Positions 1 to 8,914 of a DNA stretch of 64,000 nucleotides are shown piece by piece (the stretch's first letter is position 1; every line of letters begins with the position of its first letter). This DNA is from Phycisphaerales bacterium (GTDB taxonomy: Bacteria > Planctomycetota > Phycisphaerae > Phycisphaerales > SM1A02), in the NCBI GenBank assembly GCA_029268515.1, contig JAQWNP010000010.1:381404-445403 (forward strand). The letters are read 5' to 3'. Both the position numbers and the translations under genes were made by a program. Below the pieces are notes generated by a model. The model worked only from the letters and a program-made list of their open reading frames with translations, did not search any database and had not been told where the DNA came from.

Positions 1-997
1 ATGAAAAAGTAAGACTGTTTCCATCATTGAGGAGTAATTTCATGTTTTGATCGCCCACATGGCCAACCATGAGATCAAGATCACAGTCACCATCCAGATC
101 GGCTGCTGCAATAGAGTGGGGAGCTCGGCCCACCACGCTCACCTGAGCGACTTCAAAATTGCGGTGTCCCTTGTTCTCGATAATCCAGGCTCCACCAGCC
201 ATTTCAGGATCCATAAACATAGCAACGGCGATATCTTGGTCGCCGTCGTTATCAAGGTCAGCAAAAACGAGTGATCGTGGTCGGTATCCCACATCAATGG
301 TCACTGACTCAACGAAGGAACCGTTGCCATCGTTGAAACGTAATTCGATTTGATCATCACCACGGCAGGCAATACCGATATCAGGTTGCTGATCTCCATC
401 AAGATCACCTATCTCGATGTCACGTGGTTCGGCTGGAATACTGTAAGCAACCATCAGTTCATAAGTATGATTGCCATTGTTTCGGTGAAAATGCAATGTG
501 TTGGTTGATAGACTGGAGCTACTTGCTGCCACGATATCCATGAAACCGTCATTGTCATAGTCGAGGGCATTGATAGAGGTAGGGTTTTGCAGTGTGTTTA
601 TTGAATACGTCGAGAAGTTCGCTAAACCATCATTGACAAAAACGGTCAGAGAATCCGAATACCAGTTTGCAGTGACAAGATCAAAGTCTTGATCATTGTC
701 AAGATCAACCGCAACAAATGATCGTGGATATGAATCGTTTTCTGGTAAGTCGATATGAACGGGGTTGTTGAGTGACCCATCTTTTCCAACAAGGAAAACC
801 GAGATACTTCCTAGGCCTTGATCACCACCAGCACGATTGGCTGTTGCAATGTCGATTGTTCCATTGCCATCAAGGTCAACATGAACCAGAGAGGTTGGAC
901 TGTTTTCTGCATATGCAGCTTCGGAACTGTCGAACTTTGGCGATGTTTGAGCCACAACGACACTTGGTAGAGCCAGCGCCATCATCGCCATCATCAT
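1..997 (-). CDS. Secreted FG-GAP/VCBS repeat protein, 3' end missing
   Basis: Reading the minus strand from a run of ATG codons gives an open frame that leaves the window without a stop, so only about 332 N-terminal residues are visible. It starts MMMAMMALALPSVVVAQ, a short hydrophobic signal peptide with an AQ cleavage-like end. Then come at least five repeats of the type DLDxDxxxDxxxA (for example DLDGNGTIDIATAN, DLDNDQDFDLVTAN, DLDNDGDQDIAVAM), the calcium-loop signature of FG-GAP/VCBS beta-propellers. The family is extracytoplasmic and used for adhesion or as a scaffold; no enzymatic motif is visible. Any C-terminal domain or sorting tail lies outside the window. Several ATGs within 18 bases make the exact start uncertain. 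Confidence 0.8.
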   Translation of the reverse strand, partial: MMMAMMALALPSVVVAQTSPKFDSSEAAYAENSPTSLVHVDLDGNGTIDIATANRAGGDQGLGSISVFLVGKDGSLNNPVHIDLPENDSYPRSFVAVDLDNDQDFDLVTANWYSDSLTVFVNDGLANFSTYSINTLQNPTSINALDYDNDGFMDIVAASSSSLSTNTLHFHRNNGNHTYELMVAYSIPAEPRDIEIGDLDGDQQPDIGIACRGDDQIELRFNDGNGSFVESVTIDVGYRPRSLVFADLDNDGDQDIAVAMFMDPEMAGGAWIIENKGHRNFEVAQVSVVGRAPHSIAAADLDGDCDLDLMVGHVGDQNMKLLLNDGNSLTFS

Positions 998-1229
998 TCT
1001 TGAACTTTTGCCCCAGAAATACAACACGCTGTTATCTCAACTCCTTGGGGGTGGTGCATCAGCCCTACCTGGATTCGCATGGACCCCTAGCTCGTAGATA
1101 CCTAAGAGTGTCTCCGGTATTCGAGGATACGAGCCAAATTTCTAAAATGTTCGAAAACAAGCTAGAAAACGGTTCCAATTATCTCAGATAGTTCAATAAA
1201 AAGAGCAAGGCACATGGTGTGGGAGGGGC

Positions 1230-1697
1230 CTAATCCATGATTTCGACAATATCGAAATCGGTCCGCCCCTTCGGCAAATCCACACTCACCGTTTCTCCAA
1301 CTTGCCGTTTCATCAGTGCTTCACCCAGGGCTGAGTTTGGTGTCACCTCAACGTAATCTATATCGAATCGGCCAGTGGCTTCCCCAACCAGTCGATAAAG
1401 ATCTTCATCACCTGTTTTGGAGTTCTTGAGCTTTACGGTGGTGCCAATGTAGACCACACCTTCCGGTACTTCCGAACTGTCGACCAAGATGGCTTCTTTG
1501 AGGTCCTGCTCAAGTTCACGGATCTTTGCTTCATTGAGGCCTTGATCTTCTCGAGCCGCATGATATTCAGCGTTCTCTTTGAGATCACCCAGATCTCGAG
1601 CCTTGCCGATGCGTTCGGAGAGTTCCAGTCGTCTACCAATCCGATCATCAAGTTCTACTTGGAGCCGGTCGTATTCTTCATTGCTTAAGTATTTCAT
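1230..1697 (-). CDS. greA: Transcription elongation factor GreA
   Basis: 155 residues, the usual GreA length. The N-terminal coiled coil (about residues 5-75) carries the signature GDLKENAEYHAAREDQ around residues 37-52; Asp38 and Glu41 are the acidic tip residues that place Mg2+ in the RNA polymerase active site to cleave backtracked RNA. The C-terminal FKBP-like domain contains PNSALGEALMKRQVGETVSV, close to the family consensus SPIARALIGKxxGDxV. It acts in the cytoplasm in the secondary channel of RNA polymerase. It is divergent from the PEP carboxylase gene and has no obvious partner. The ATG start matches the usual N-terminus of the family. Confidence 0.95.
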   Translation of the reverse strand: MKYLSNEEYDRLQVELDDRIGRRLELSERIGKARDLGDLKENAEYHAAREDQGLNEAKIRELEQDLKEAILVDSSEVPEGVVYIGTTVKLKNSKTGDEDLYRLVGEATGRFDIDYVEVTPNSALGEALMKRQVGETVSVDLPKGRTDFDIVEIMD

Positions 1698-1982
1698 GTC
1701 GGGAAATATAATAGCTTCTGCTCGCCCAGTCGTGTATTGGATTCCCTTGCCGGGCCGGATTGATAAACGCCAGGCTGGTTCATAAGCTAAATATCAACCG
1801 ATAGATCGCGTATGGGGGGCATCGATCTGCCGTATCAGCAGCGTTTTGGCAGGTCTGGACTGGCAATCTGGCTGGAGACGAGAGGGGCTGCTGGGGCCTC
1901 AAGATGTGGTAGGCCCTCATGTTCAGGGCTCTACATGACACCTACCATGCATCTGCTTCAAAGGGGAGTAGACTGCGCAAAT

Positions 1983-4727
1983 ATGGCACCTCATGCTCCT
2001 GGATCCGAACAACAGCAAGCGGCCGCGACGGCTCTACGTGACGACGTCCGCGAGCTTGGTGAGCTACTGGGAAACATTATCAAGTTGCATGGTCAGGATG
2101 GCGACTTCGAGCGTGTTGAAGAGATGCGAGCACTGGCCAAGCAACGGCGAGCAGATCCATCGGCGCCAAGAGGGCAGTTGCAACGTCTTGTTCATGATCT
2201 CGATCTTGATGAGATCAGTAGTATGCTCAACGCCTTTTCAACATTTCTAGATGTCGCAAACTTGTGTGAAGACAATCAACGAATACGCATACTTCGCCAA
2301 CGCGCCAAGCAAACGAGCAAGATCGATCACGAGAGCCTGGCGAGTGTAATGAAATTATGGAAAGAGCAAGGGTGCACAGCGGATATAGCGAGAGATCGCT
2401 TAGCGTCACTCAGTGTTGAGCTGGTCGGTACAGCCCACCCAACTGAAGCAAAACGCCGAACAGTACGGCGAGTTATACAACGAATAAAAGACCGTTTGCG
2501 TCGTATAGAGCGCGTTGATTTATTGCCGTCGGAAATCGAAGAGATTCAATCTCGTATCAGAGCAGATCTTCTTGCATTATGGGCTTGTGATGGCTTGCCA
2601 CCACAACGCCCCTCAGTACTCTCAGAAGTTGATCGGAATCTATTTGTTTTAGAGGCGCTCTGGACAGTGGCACCAAGATCGATAGATCTCTTGCGCCGAG
2701 CGTTTGCTCAAACGTGGCCGGGCGAGCAACTGGGTTCGGCGCCCGTGTTAGCTGTAGGCACTTGGATGGGGGGAGATCGAGATGGAAATCCCAACGTGAC
2801 CGCTGAAATCACGCAGGAGACTTTGGTGCGGCTGCGTGCGTTTGCGATCAAATGTCATCGAGGTCTATGTCAGGATCTCACTGATCGAATGGCCGAAACC
2901 CTGCCCTCAGATGTAGCCATTGATCTACTTAGTGAACTGAACTGTGCACTCATTGACGATCCCATACTTGCTCAACGCTGTGCTGATGATCATGAGCATG
3001 ATGTACCCAGAAGATGGCTTCGACTCATTGACCGACGCCTAGAAAAATCTGCGGAAGATGATGCTGAGTGTATTTACAAATCAAGTGGCGATCTGAGGCA
3101 TGATATTCAAAGACTAGTTGATGCATTGATGCAGTGTGGTTTACAAGAACACGTTGATCTGTGGATTCGTCCCTGGCTTGATCGTGTTGATATTTTTGGT
3201 TTACATCTAGCTCGACTTGATATACGGGAGAGTTCGGAAGTACTTGCTGAAGCAGTGTCAGATGCGATGCGCTCGCTCAAGATTGAAGAAAACTATCTGG
3301 AGCTTGATGAAGCCGCTCGCCAGGCGGCGCTTAAAAAGCCAATCGATGTTGTCTTAGCGAAGAGTCTTGATGTAGAGTTGTTTCACGGTCTAAGCCGTGA
3401 GACACATCGTCTGGCGTCTTTTCTCCAGAGTCCAAAGCAGCATGAAGAGGCCTTAGGTGTTTTCGTCATCAGCATGACACGTAAGCCAAGCGATGTACTG
3501 TCGCCGAATTGGTTAATGCGTTTAGCTGCAATGCGCCTTGGTACAGAGCCAGTGGCCATATCGGTGTCTCCGCTATTCGAGACGGTTGATGATTTGGCAG
3601 AAGCGCCTCGCACCTTAAAATCACTCTTGAAAAATGAGGCCTACCTCAAAGATCTTCATGCCGCAGGAGGCGTGCAGACCTGTATGGTTGGATACTCAGA
3701 CAGCACCAAGGACTCTGGAATTATTGCGGCAAACTGGCACCTCTATCTAGCCCAAGAGCAGCTTTCCGAAGTGGCTGATGAGGAAAAGATTCCGTTGGTA
3801 CTGTTCCATGGGCGCGGGGGTTCACTGGGGCGAGGGGGAGGGCCTGCGGCAAGGGGAATTCTCTCGCTTCCACCAGGAACGATGCGTGGTGAAATTCGTC
3901 TCACGGAGCAGGGCGAAGTGCTGGCTGATCGATACGATGATCATGAAATTGCAGAGCGTCATCTTGCCCAGGTGCTTTCAGCCACAGCTCGGACCATGGT
4001 CCAACCAAAAAAGAAAAGACCTACGCGATGGAGTGCGTTAATGACAGAGGCTGCGCAAGCGGGGCGTCTTTCATATCGCAACCTCATTGAGAATCCGCAC
4101 TTTATTGAGTGGTTTGATTTGGCTACGCCGATTTCTGTCATCGAGACGCTGACCATTGGTTCCAGGCCGTCACGTCGTAAACAAGAGCGTACGCTTCAGA
4201 CGCTGAGAGCCATTCCATATACATTTGCAATGACGCAAAATCGAAGCATGGTGACAGGCTTTTACGGGTTTGGGAGTGGTATCGAAGCTTGCGGCCCGGA
4301 AGCTATTGAAGAGTTTCGTGAGATGATGCAGGATTGGCCCTTTTTCGACGCGCATCTTAGATCAGTAGAAATTGCACTTGCAAAAGCTTCAATTGATGTC
4401 ACCCGTGCCTACTCAGATCTCGCTGCTGAAAGTGGATATGAGGGTGTGTCTGAAATCGACGAACTGATTTCGGCTGAGTACGAGCGGTCTCGCCGCGTCG
4501 TCTTGGCTATTACTAGCCAAAGCAGTTTGCTTGAATCAACGCCATGGTTAGCAAGATCAATTGAAGTTCGTAATCTCTATGTCGACCCACTGAATGCCAT
4601 TCAAATCGAATTGCTACGACGATCACGAAGCATTGGGCAAACCGAATTACCTGCAGGTGATGTGCTGGCAGATGCGCTGCGGCGAAGCGTTCAAGCGGTT
4701 GCATCAGGGATGCGCACAACAGGCTGA
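1983..4727 (+). CDS. ppc: Phosphoenolpyruvate carboxylase
   Basis: Carboxylates phosphoenolpyruvate with bicarbonate to oxaloacetate, an anaplerotic feed of the TCA cycle. About 914 residues from the ATG chosen here; the frame stays open 57 codons upstream, but that extension is unlike PEPC, while MAPHAPGSEQQ leads into the normal helical N-terminus. Family motifs are all present in order: TAHPTEAKRRT near residue 150 (catalytic His), WMGGDRDGNP near 260, LDIRESSEVLAE near 415, GYSDSTKDSG near 570, FHGRGGSLGRGGGP near 605, and GFYGFGSGIEA near 760. It ends in GMRTTG, matching the conserved C-terminal GMRNTG that reaches the active site. A beta-carbonic anhydrase lies elsewhere in the window and could supply bicarbonate, but the two are not linked. 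Confidence 0.96.
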   Translation: MAPHAPGSEQQQAAATALRDDVRELGELLGNIIKLHGQDGDFERVEEMRALAKQRRADPSAPRGQLQRLVHDLDLDEISSMLNAFSTFLDVANLCEDNQRIRILRQRAKQTSKIDHESLASVMKLWKEQGCTADIARDRLASLSVELVGTAHPTEAKRRTVRRVIQRIKDRLRRIERVDLLPSEIEEIQSRIRADLLALWACDGLPPQRPSVLSEVDRNLFVLEALWTVAPRSIDLLRRAFAQTWPGEQLGSAPVLAVGTWMGGDRDGNPNVTAEITQETLVRLRAFAIKCHRGLCQDLTDRMAETLPSDVAIDLLSELNCALIDDPILAQRCADDHEHDVPRRWLRLIDRRLEKSAEDDAECIYKSSGDLRHDIQRLVDALMQCGLQEHVDLWIRPWLDRVDIFGLHLARLDIRESSEVLAEAVSDAMRSLKIEENYLELDEAARQAALKKPIDVVLAKSLDVELFHGLSRETHRLASFLQSPKQHEEALGVFVISMTRKPSDVLSPNWLMRLAAMRLGTEPVAISVSPLFETVDDLAEAPRTLKSLLKNEAYLKDLHAAGGVQTCMVGYSDSTKDSGIIAANWHLYLAQEQLSEVADEEKIPLVLFHGRGGSLGRGGGPAARGILSLPPGTMRGEIRLTEQGEVLADRYDDHEIAERHLAQVLSATARTMVQPKKKRPTRWSALMTEAAQAGRLSYRNLIENPHFIEWFDLATPISVIETLTIGSRPSRRKQERTLQTLRAIPYTFAMTQNRSMVTGFYGFGSGIEACGPEAIEEFREMMQDWPFFDAHLRSVEIALAKASIDVTRAYSDLAAESGYEGVSEIDELISAEYERSRRVVLAITSQSSLLESTPWLARSIEVRNLYVDPLNAIQIELLRRSRSIGQTELPAGDVLADALRRSVQAVASGMRTTG

Positions 4728-4874
4728 TTTTAGGTATCACACCAGTAGGGCATTGTGACTGCCTCTGATCAGTTGTAGATGTCTTATGGCTCGCGTCCTG
4801 GAGTAAGAACACAATTTGAGAGTCTCAGTAGAGCTTTTTAATGACGATTGGCAGTTTTAAGTAATTTGCAAGCA

Positions 4875-6029
4875 ATGCCAAGGTCATTGACTCGTACTTC
4901 TTTTATGAACTTATTCATATCCCTCTTCTTGAGTACGGTTGTTGTTGTATCGACATCGATCTCGGCAGACGTTGAAGATAATGACAGGCAGTTGCGGCAA
5001 AAAATTGCTCGGCTAAAAGAACATCAACAAGAAGTGAGTACGTTTGTTGATCTGAATAATTCGTCGTGGGAAGAAGCACTTAAAAAGCGAAGAGAAGCTG
5101 ATGACGCCATGATGATTGTGCTGATTGGTGAGCTGATGAATCGAGAGCCAGCGGCGCCAGATTTGGGAGACTACGCGCCTTTGCGATGGCAAGCGATTCG
5201 CCGTGGCGGTGATCCAATCAAAGCGCTCAATGAAGCCGAAGCATTGTTCAAGTCCAGGCCAGATTTACAATCAACTCAGCCAGAGATGGCGCTGGAATTG
5301 GCCTGGTACCACAGTGTGCTTGAATCACCGCAAGATGCTGTTGTGACAGCTCATAAATATGCAGATGCCTATCCAGAGATGGCAGAGGGGGCGTTACTTC
5401 TTGAAGCAGCTACCGCTCGTATCAACTCAGATAGCCAGCAAGTGATCGAACTTCAATCGCGTATTGTCACGGAGTACCCAGACACCCCAAGTGCTTATCG
5501 AGTGGAGTTAGGGGCGCCGAACAATAAGATCTGGACTGATTCATTCTTTAGAAAACAGATGAATGATATTGCTACTGGAAACGTTGTGTTATCTGAAGAA
5601 TATGAAGGCAAGATCACACTTATTGCTCATTGGACAAACTGGTGCGCACCTGCACATATTGCCATAGAAGAAGCAGTTGATGTTTATGAGGCGTACCAAG
5701 ATCAGGGATTCCAAGTACTCGGTATGAGTGGTGATCTTAAGGCAGGAAAGGCCAGTGATTTTATTGAGCAGCATTCGTTGCCCTGGAATAATATTTCTAC
5801 TCCTTGGGATCCATCAGCAACACCTCAGTCAGCAATAGAATTCTGGAGTCAGTCTTTTACGCCACGGTTTTTACTTGTTGATGATCAGGGGCGTATTCTG
5901 GCTCAGCCCCGTCAGAATCAACTCCATTCATATGTGGAAAAAGCGTTGGCAGGAAAACTGCACGTATCACGTCAAATAGCTGATTCTTATGATCCAAAGA
6001 ATCTCACTGGGCAACGAGCCGTACCCTAA
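4875..6029 (+). CDS. Exported TPR-thioredoxin-fold protein with a degenerate active site
   Basis: A basic stretch and hydrophobic core (MPRSLTRTSF then LFISLFLSTVVVV, ending SISA) form a signal peptide, so the product is probably periplasmic. About residues 35-200 are helical and TPR-like (SRPDLQSTQPEMALELAWY, then DAVVTAHKYADAYPEMAEGALL). From about residue 235 the sequence is TlpA-like: ITLIAHWTNWCAPAH, then FQVLGMSGDL and a cis-Pro-like FTPRFLLVDDQGRIL. The expected WCxxC is WCAPA: the first Cys is kept and the resolving Cys is Ala. It therefore cannot be a normal dithiol oxidoreductase; a one-Cys, isomerase-like or binding role is possible. An upstream in-frame TTG and a later ATG are alternative starts. 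Confidence 0.8.
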   Translation: MPRSLTRTSFMNLFISLFLSTVVVVSTSISADVEDNDRQLRQKIARLKEHQQEVSTFVDLNNSSWEEALKKRREADDAMMIVLIGELMNREPAAPDLGDYAPLRWQAIRRGGDPIKALNEAEALFKSRPDLQSTQPEMALELAWYHSVLESPQDAVVTAHKYADAYPEMAEGALLLEAATARINSDSQQVIELQSRIVTEYPDTPSAYRVELGAPNNKIWTDSFFRKQMNDIATGNVVLSEEYEGKITLIAHWTNWCAPAHIAIEEAVDVYEAYQDQGFQVLGMSGDLKAGKASDFIEQHSLPWNNISTPWDPSATPQSAIEFWSQSFTPRFLLVDDQGRILAQPRQNQLHSYVEKALAGKLHVSRQIADSYDPKNLTGQRAVP

Positions 6030-6094
6030 TGCAGAGGTGGTTTAGTTTGGATCGTGTCGGAAGACTGAATCAGATTAATCCAACACGTAGAGAA

Positions 6095-6637
6095 TCAGTC
6101 TGCATTCGGACCTAATTTGTAGAAGCCGCGGCCAAGAGATTCTAGTTGCCCCGTTCGCGTCAGCTCGAGCCAGACATTATCTTTAAATTCATGCGGTGCA
6201 ACGATGGCATCAAAATCTGCTTCGCGGCCACTCGACATTGGGCCTACGCCAAGCCGTGATTCATGATCGAGTTTGGTAAGCTTCAATCGTTTACGAAAAG
6301 CCTTGAGCGCTTGCTTAAGCACCTCGTGGTCAATTGCTTCACTAGGTTCGTCTATCGGATCATCAGAATGCTCTTCCTCAATACCCTGCATCACGTGTAC
6401 CAGATGTATGAGGTCATCAATATCACGTGAGGCAATGATCTTAGCCGAACGTGTAGAATCGGCTTTGGTTTTGATCAATAGCTTATGTGCCTGGCCCCAA
6501 AGAGGGCCTGCCGAATCACCGGCATCGCAAATTTGCTGTACGACGTTCGCAAGATCATGAATGTCGGCGGGGCTACACCCAGCTTGTTTGTAGTGGCCGC
6601 CATCCGACTTTGGTTTTTTTCGCTTGCGTTTTGCCAT
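6095..6637 (-). CDS. Conserved planctomycete protein of unknown function
   Basis: 180 residues. The N-terminus is strongly basic (MAKRKRKKPKS). A helical middle contains acidic EEEHSDDPIDEPSEAIDHE. The C-terminal 65 residues (LDHESRLGVGPMSSGREADFDAIVAP, WLELTRTGQLESLGRGFYKL) resemble a small domain I recall as recurrent in planctomycete hypothetical proteins; its role is not known to me. No signal peptide or membrane segment is present, so it is probably cytoplasmic, and the basic N-terminus could bind nucleic acid. It begins 11 bases after the oligopeptidase B gene ends on the same strand, which suggests cotranscription. Confidence 0.75.
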   Translation of the reverse strand: MAKRKRKKPKSDGGHYKQAGCSPADIHDLANVVQQICDAGDSAGPLWGQAHKLLIKTKADSTRSAKIIASRDIDDLIHLVHVMQGIEEEHSDDPIDEPSEAIDHEVLKQALKAFRKRLKLTKLDHESRLGVGPMSSGREADFDAIVAPHEFKDNVWLELTRTGQLESLGRGFYKLGPNAD

Positions 6638-6648
6638 CAGTAAACTTT

Positions 6649-8775
6649 CTACTGCATTTCTTTCAAATCTTTACCAACTCCAAGGTGATCTAGAATAAAC
6701 GCATACTCAAATGCAATTTCTCTGAGCCGTTCATAGCGGCCACTGGCCCCACCATGGCCAGCGCCCATGTTGGTTTTGAGTAAAATAACGTCATCACTCA
6801 CTGATTGATCGCGAAGTTTCGCTGTCCACTTTGCCGCTTCCCAATAAGGTACGCGTGGGTCATTAAGGCCAGCGGTAATGAGAAGAGCGGGATACGCTTG
6901 TGGATGCACATTGTCATAAGGTGAATAAGACAACATTGATTCGAAGTATTGCTCCTGCTGCGGATTGCCCCATTCCTCGTATTCCATTTCAGTCAAAGGA
7001 ATCGAGGGATCGAGCATTGTATTAATGACATCGACAAACGGAACGCCGGCATGTGCAACAGCGAAGAGATCTGGCCGTTGATTGATGACGTTGCCAATGA
7101 GTAAGCCGCCAGCAGAAGCGCCCCGGATCGCCAGGCGATTGGGAGAAGCCCAGCCAGTCTCAATCAACGTCTCTGCAGCAGCGATGAAGTCAGTAAAGGT
7201 ATTGGGCTTATGTTCGTACTTTGCCTGCTCATACCAGTGGCGACCCATTTCGCCGCCACCACGAACATGGGCAACTGCATATACAACACCACGGTCAAGA
7301 AGTGACAGGATGACTGAAGAAAAATATGGATCCATGGATGCACCATAAGAGCCATAACCATAGAGGAGGCAGGGATTGCTGCCATCAGGCTTCACACCTT
7401 TCTTGCATACAAGTGAGATGGGAATCATGGTGCCATCAGGCGATTTAGCTTCGATTCGATGAGTGACGTATGACGCGGCATCATGTCCGCCGCGTACTGG
7501 TTGAATTTTGAGCGTCTTTGCTTTGCCAGTGCCGTCGAGTCGTGTTTCCATCACTTTTTCCGGCTGCGTGGGAGACTCGTAGTTGTAGCGTAAGACGTCG
7601 GTATGAAATTCTTTATTCACATTCATACCAAGTGTTGAGACACGTTCTGAAGCCGGTATCTGATGTGAAGAACCATTGGTGAGATCAACAACACGTAAGC
7701 GGCTGTAGCCTCCGCGTCGCTCTGAGAGGACCAAAAAATTATCAAAGACATTAATATCAGTGACATAGACCTCAGGATCATGTGCGATCACAGTTTCCCA
7801 CTCGCCTGGCGTTGAGGTTGATCGGCGCTGCACTTTAAAGTTCTGTGCATCATCTTCATTCGTGCGTTTATAAATGTAGTCTCCGCCGTGATCAATGTCA
7901 TATTCACTGCCAGTTTGGCGAGGCTGTACGCTGGTGAATGCAGTGGTCGCATCGTTGGAATCAAGCGTCCACCATTGGCTGGTCTCACTTGATTCAGCAC
8001 GAGCGAGAATTGCATCACCTGAACGACTGCGGGCAACCGACATCGAGAATCGTCCATCAGGTTCTTCCAAAAGCAGAACATCCTCATTCGGATTGCTACC
8101 AACCTGATGCCTAAAGATTCGATCTGATCGATTTGTCTCATCAAGACGCTCATAGAAAACGGTTTGATTGTCATTTGCCCAGGCAAGGCCCCAAGGAGAA
8201 ATATCGGTGACAGAGTCGTCAATGATCTCGCCAGTATTAAGATCGACGACGATCATCTGGCATCTTTCATATCCTGAATGATCGATGATGTAAGCCAATT
8301 TCTGATGATCAGGACTAACCTGGGCGTTTGTCACCTTTGTGAAGTCATGGCCCTCGGACAGTTTATTAATGTCGAGAACGACTTGCTCAGAGCCGCCTTC
8401 TCGCTGCGTACGAATTCGAATGGGGTAACTTTGTCCTTGCACCGTCTTCGATGAATACATGTATGGTCCATGCGGGTGCGGTACAGAGGCGTCATCCTCT
8501 TGGATACGGCCAAGCATCTCCGAATAAAGCAAATCTGTGAGCCCGTCCAAATCGGCAGTCCGATTCTTGGTGTATTCATTTTCTGCCTCCAGATATGCAA
8601 TGACATCTGGATTGTCTTTGTCTCGAAGCCAGAAGTAGGGGTCCACAAGTGTGCGGCTATGAATCTCCGTTAAATGTGGCTTTGCCTGCACATCGGGGGG
8701 GGTTAGCCCGGCCTGTTGGCTGATTGAATTGGTGGGATCCATCATGAGTGTCGCGATCAGAATAATGTTGAGCAT
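6649..8775 (-). CDS. ptrB: Prolyl oligopeptidase family S9A peptidase (oligopeptidase B type)
   Basis: 708 residues, normal for oligopeptidase B, which cleaves short peptides after Arg or Lys. The N-terminal part has the family opening PYFWLRDKDNPDVIAYLEAEN followed by a seven-bladed propeller. The C-terminal alpha/beta hydrolase domain holds the triad: Ser554 in GASAGG, Asp639 in LNDPRVPYWE, His674 in GAGHGG. The segment VRGGGEMGRHWYEQAKYEHKPNTFTDF is also diagnostic. The N-terminal MLNIILIATLM is hydrophobic but short, so export is uncertain; an internal ATG giving MMDPTN would remove it. It is probably cotranscribed with the small gene just downstream and divergent from the FUSC pump gene. 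Confidence 0.93.
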   Translation of the reverse strand: MLNIILIATLMMDPTNSISQQAGLTPPDVQAKPHLTEIHSRTLVDPYFWLRDKDNPDVIAYLEAENEYTKNRTADLDGLTDLLYSEMLGRIQEDDASVPHPHGPYMYSSKTVQGQSYPIRIRTQREGGSEQVVLDINKLSEGHDFTKVTNAQVSPDHQKLAYIIDHSGYERCQMIVVDLNTGEIIDDSVTDISPWGLAWANDNQTVFYERLDETNRSDRIFRHQVGSNPNEDVLLLEEPDGRFSMSVARSRSGDAILARAESSETSQWWTLDSNDATTAFTSVQPRQTGSEYDIDHGGDYIYKRTNEDDAQNFKVQRRSTSTPGEWETVIAHDPEVYVTDINVFDNFLVLSERRGGYSRLRVVDLTNGSSHQIPASERVSTLGMNVNKEFHTDVLRYNYESPTQPEKVMETRLDGTGKAKTLKIQPVRGGHDAASYVTHRIEAKSPDGTMIPISLVCKKGVKPDGSNPCLLYGYGSYGASMDPYFSSVILSLLDRGVVYAVAHVRGGGEMGRHWYEQAKYEHKPNTFTDFIAAAETLIETGWASPNRLAIRGASAGGLLIGNVINQRPDLFAVAHAGVPFVDVINTMLDPSIPLTEMEYEEWGNPQQEQYFESMLSYSPYDNVHPQAYPALLITAGLNDPRVPYWEAAKWTAKLRDQSVSDDVILLKTNMGAGHGGASGRYERLREIAFEYAFILDHLGVGKDLKEMQ

Positions 8776-8914
8776 GGGTTCATTGTATCTGGAGAATGAC
8801 TTTATATGGTGCGCCGCAATAAGTCAGGCGGGGAGGTAAGATTGACCTATCAAACCTTCGCCACCCCAGCTTCTAGAGAATCGATTCGACCTCTATTCGT
8901 TCCTGAAAACGGAA

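Noticed and set aside
47..353. Plus-strand frames over the left edge
   Set aside because: The minus strand reads as a continuous FG-GAP protein with repeated DxDxDG loops; the plus-strand frames are shadows of it.
772..1191. 139-codon plus-strand frame
   Set aside because: Most of it lies antisense to the start of the FG-GAP gene and its promoter; composition is unlike a protein (His, Cys and Arg rich, no domain).
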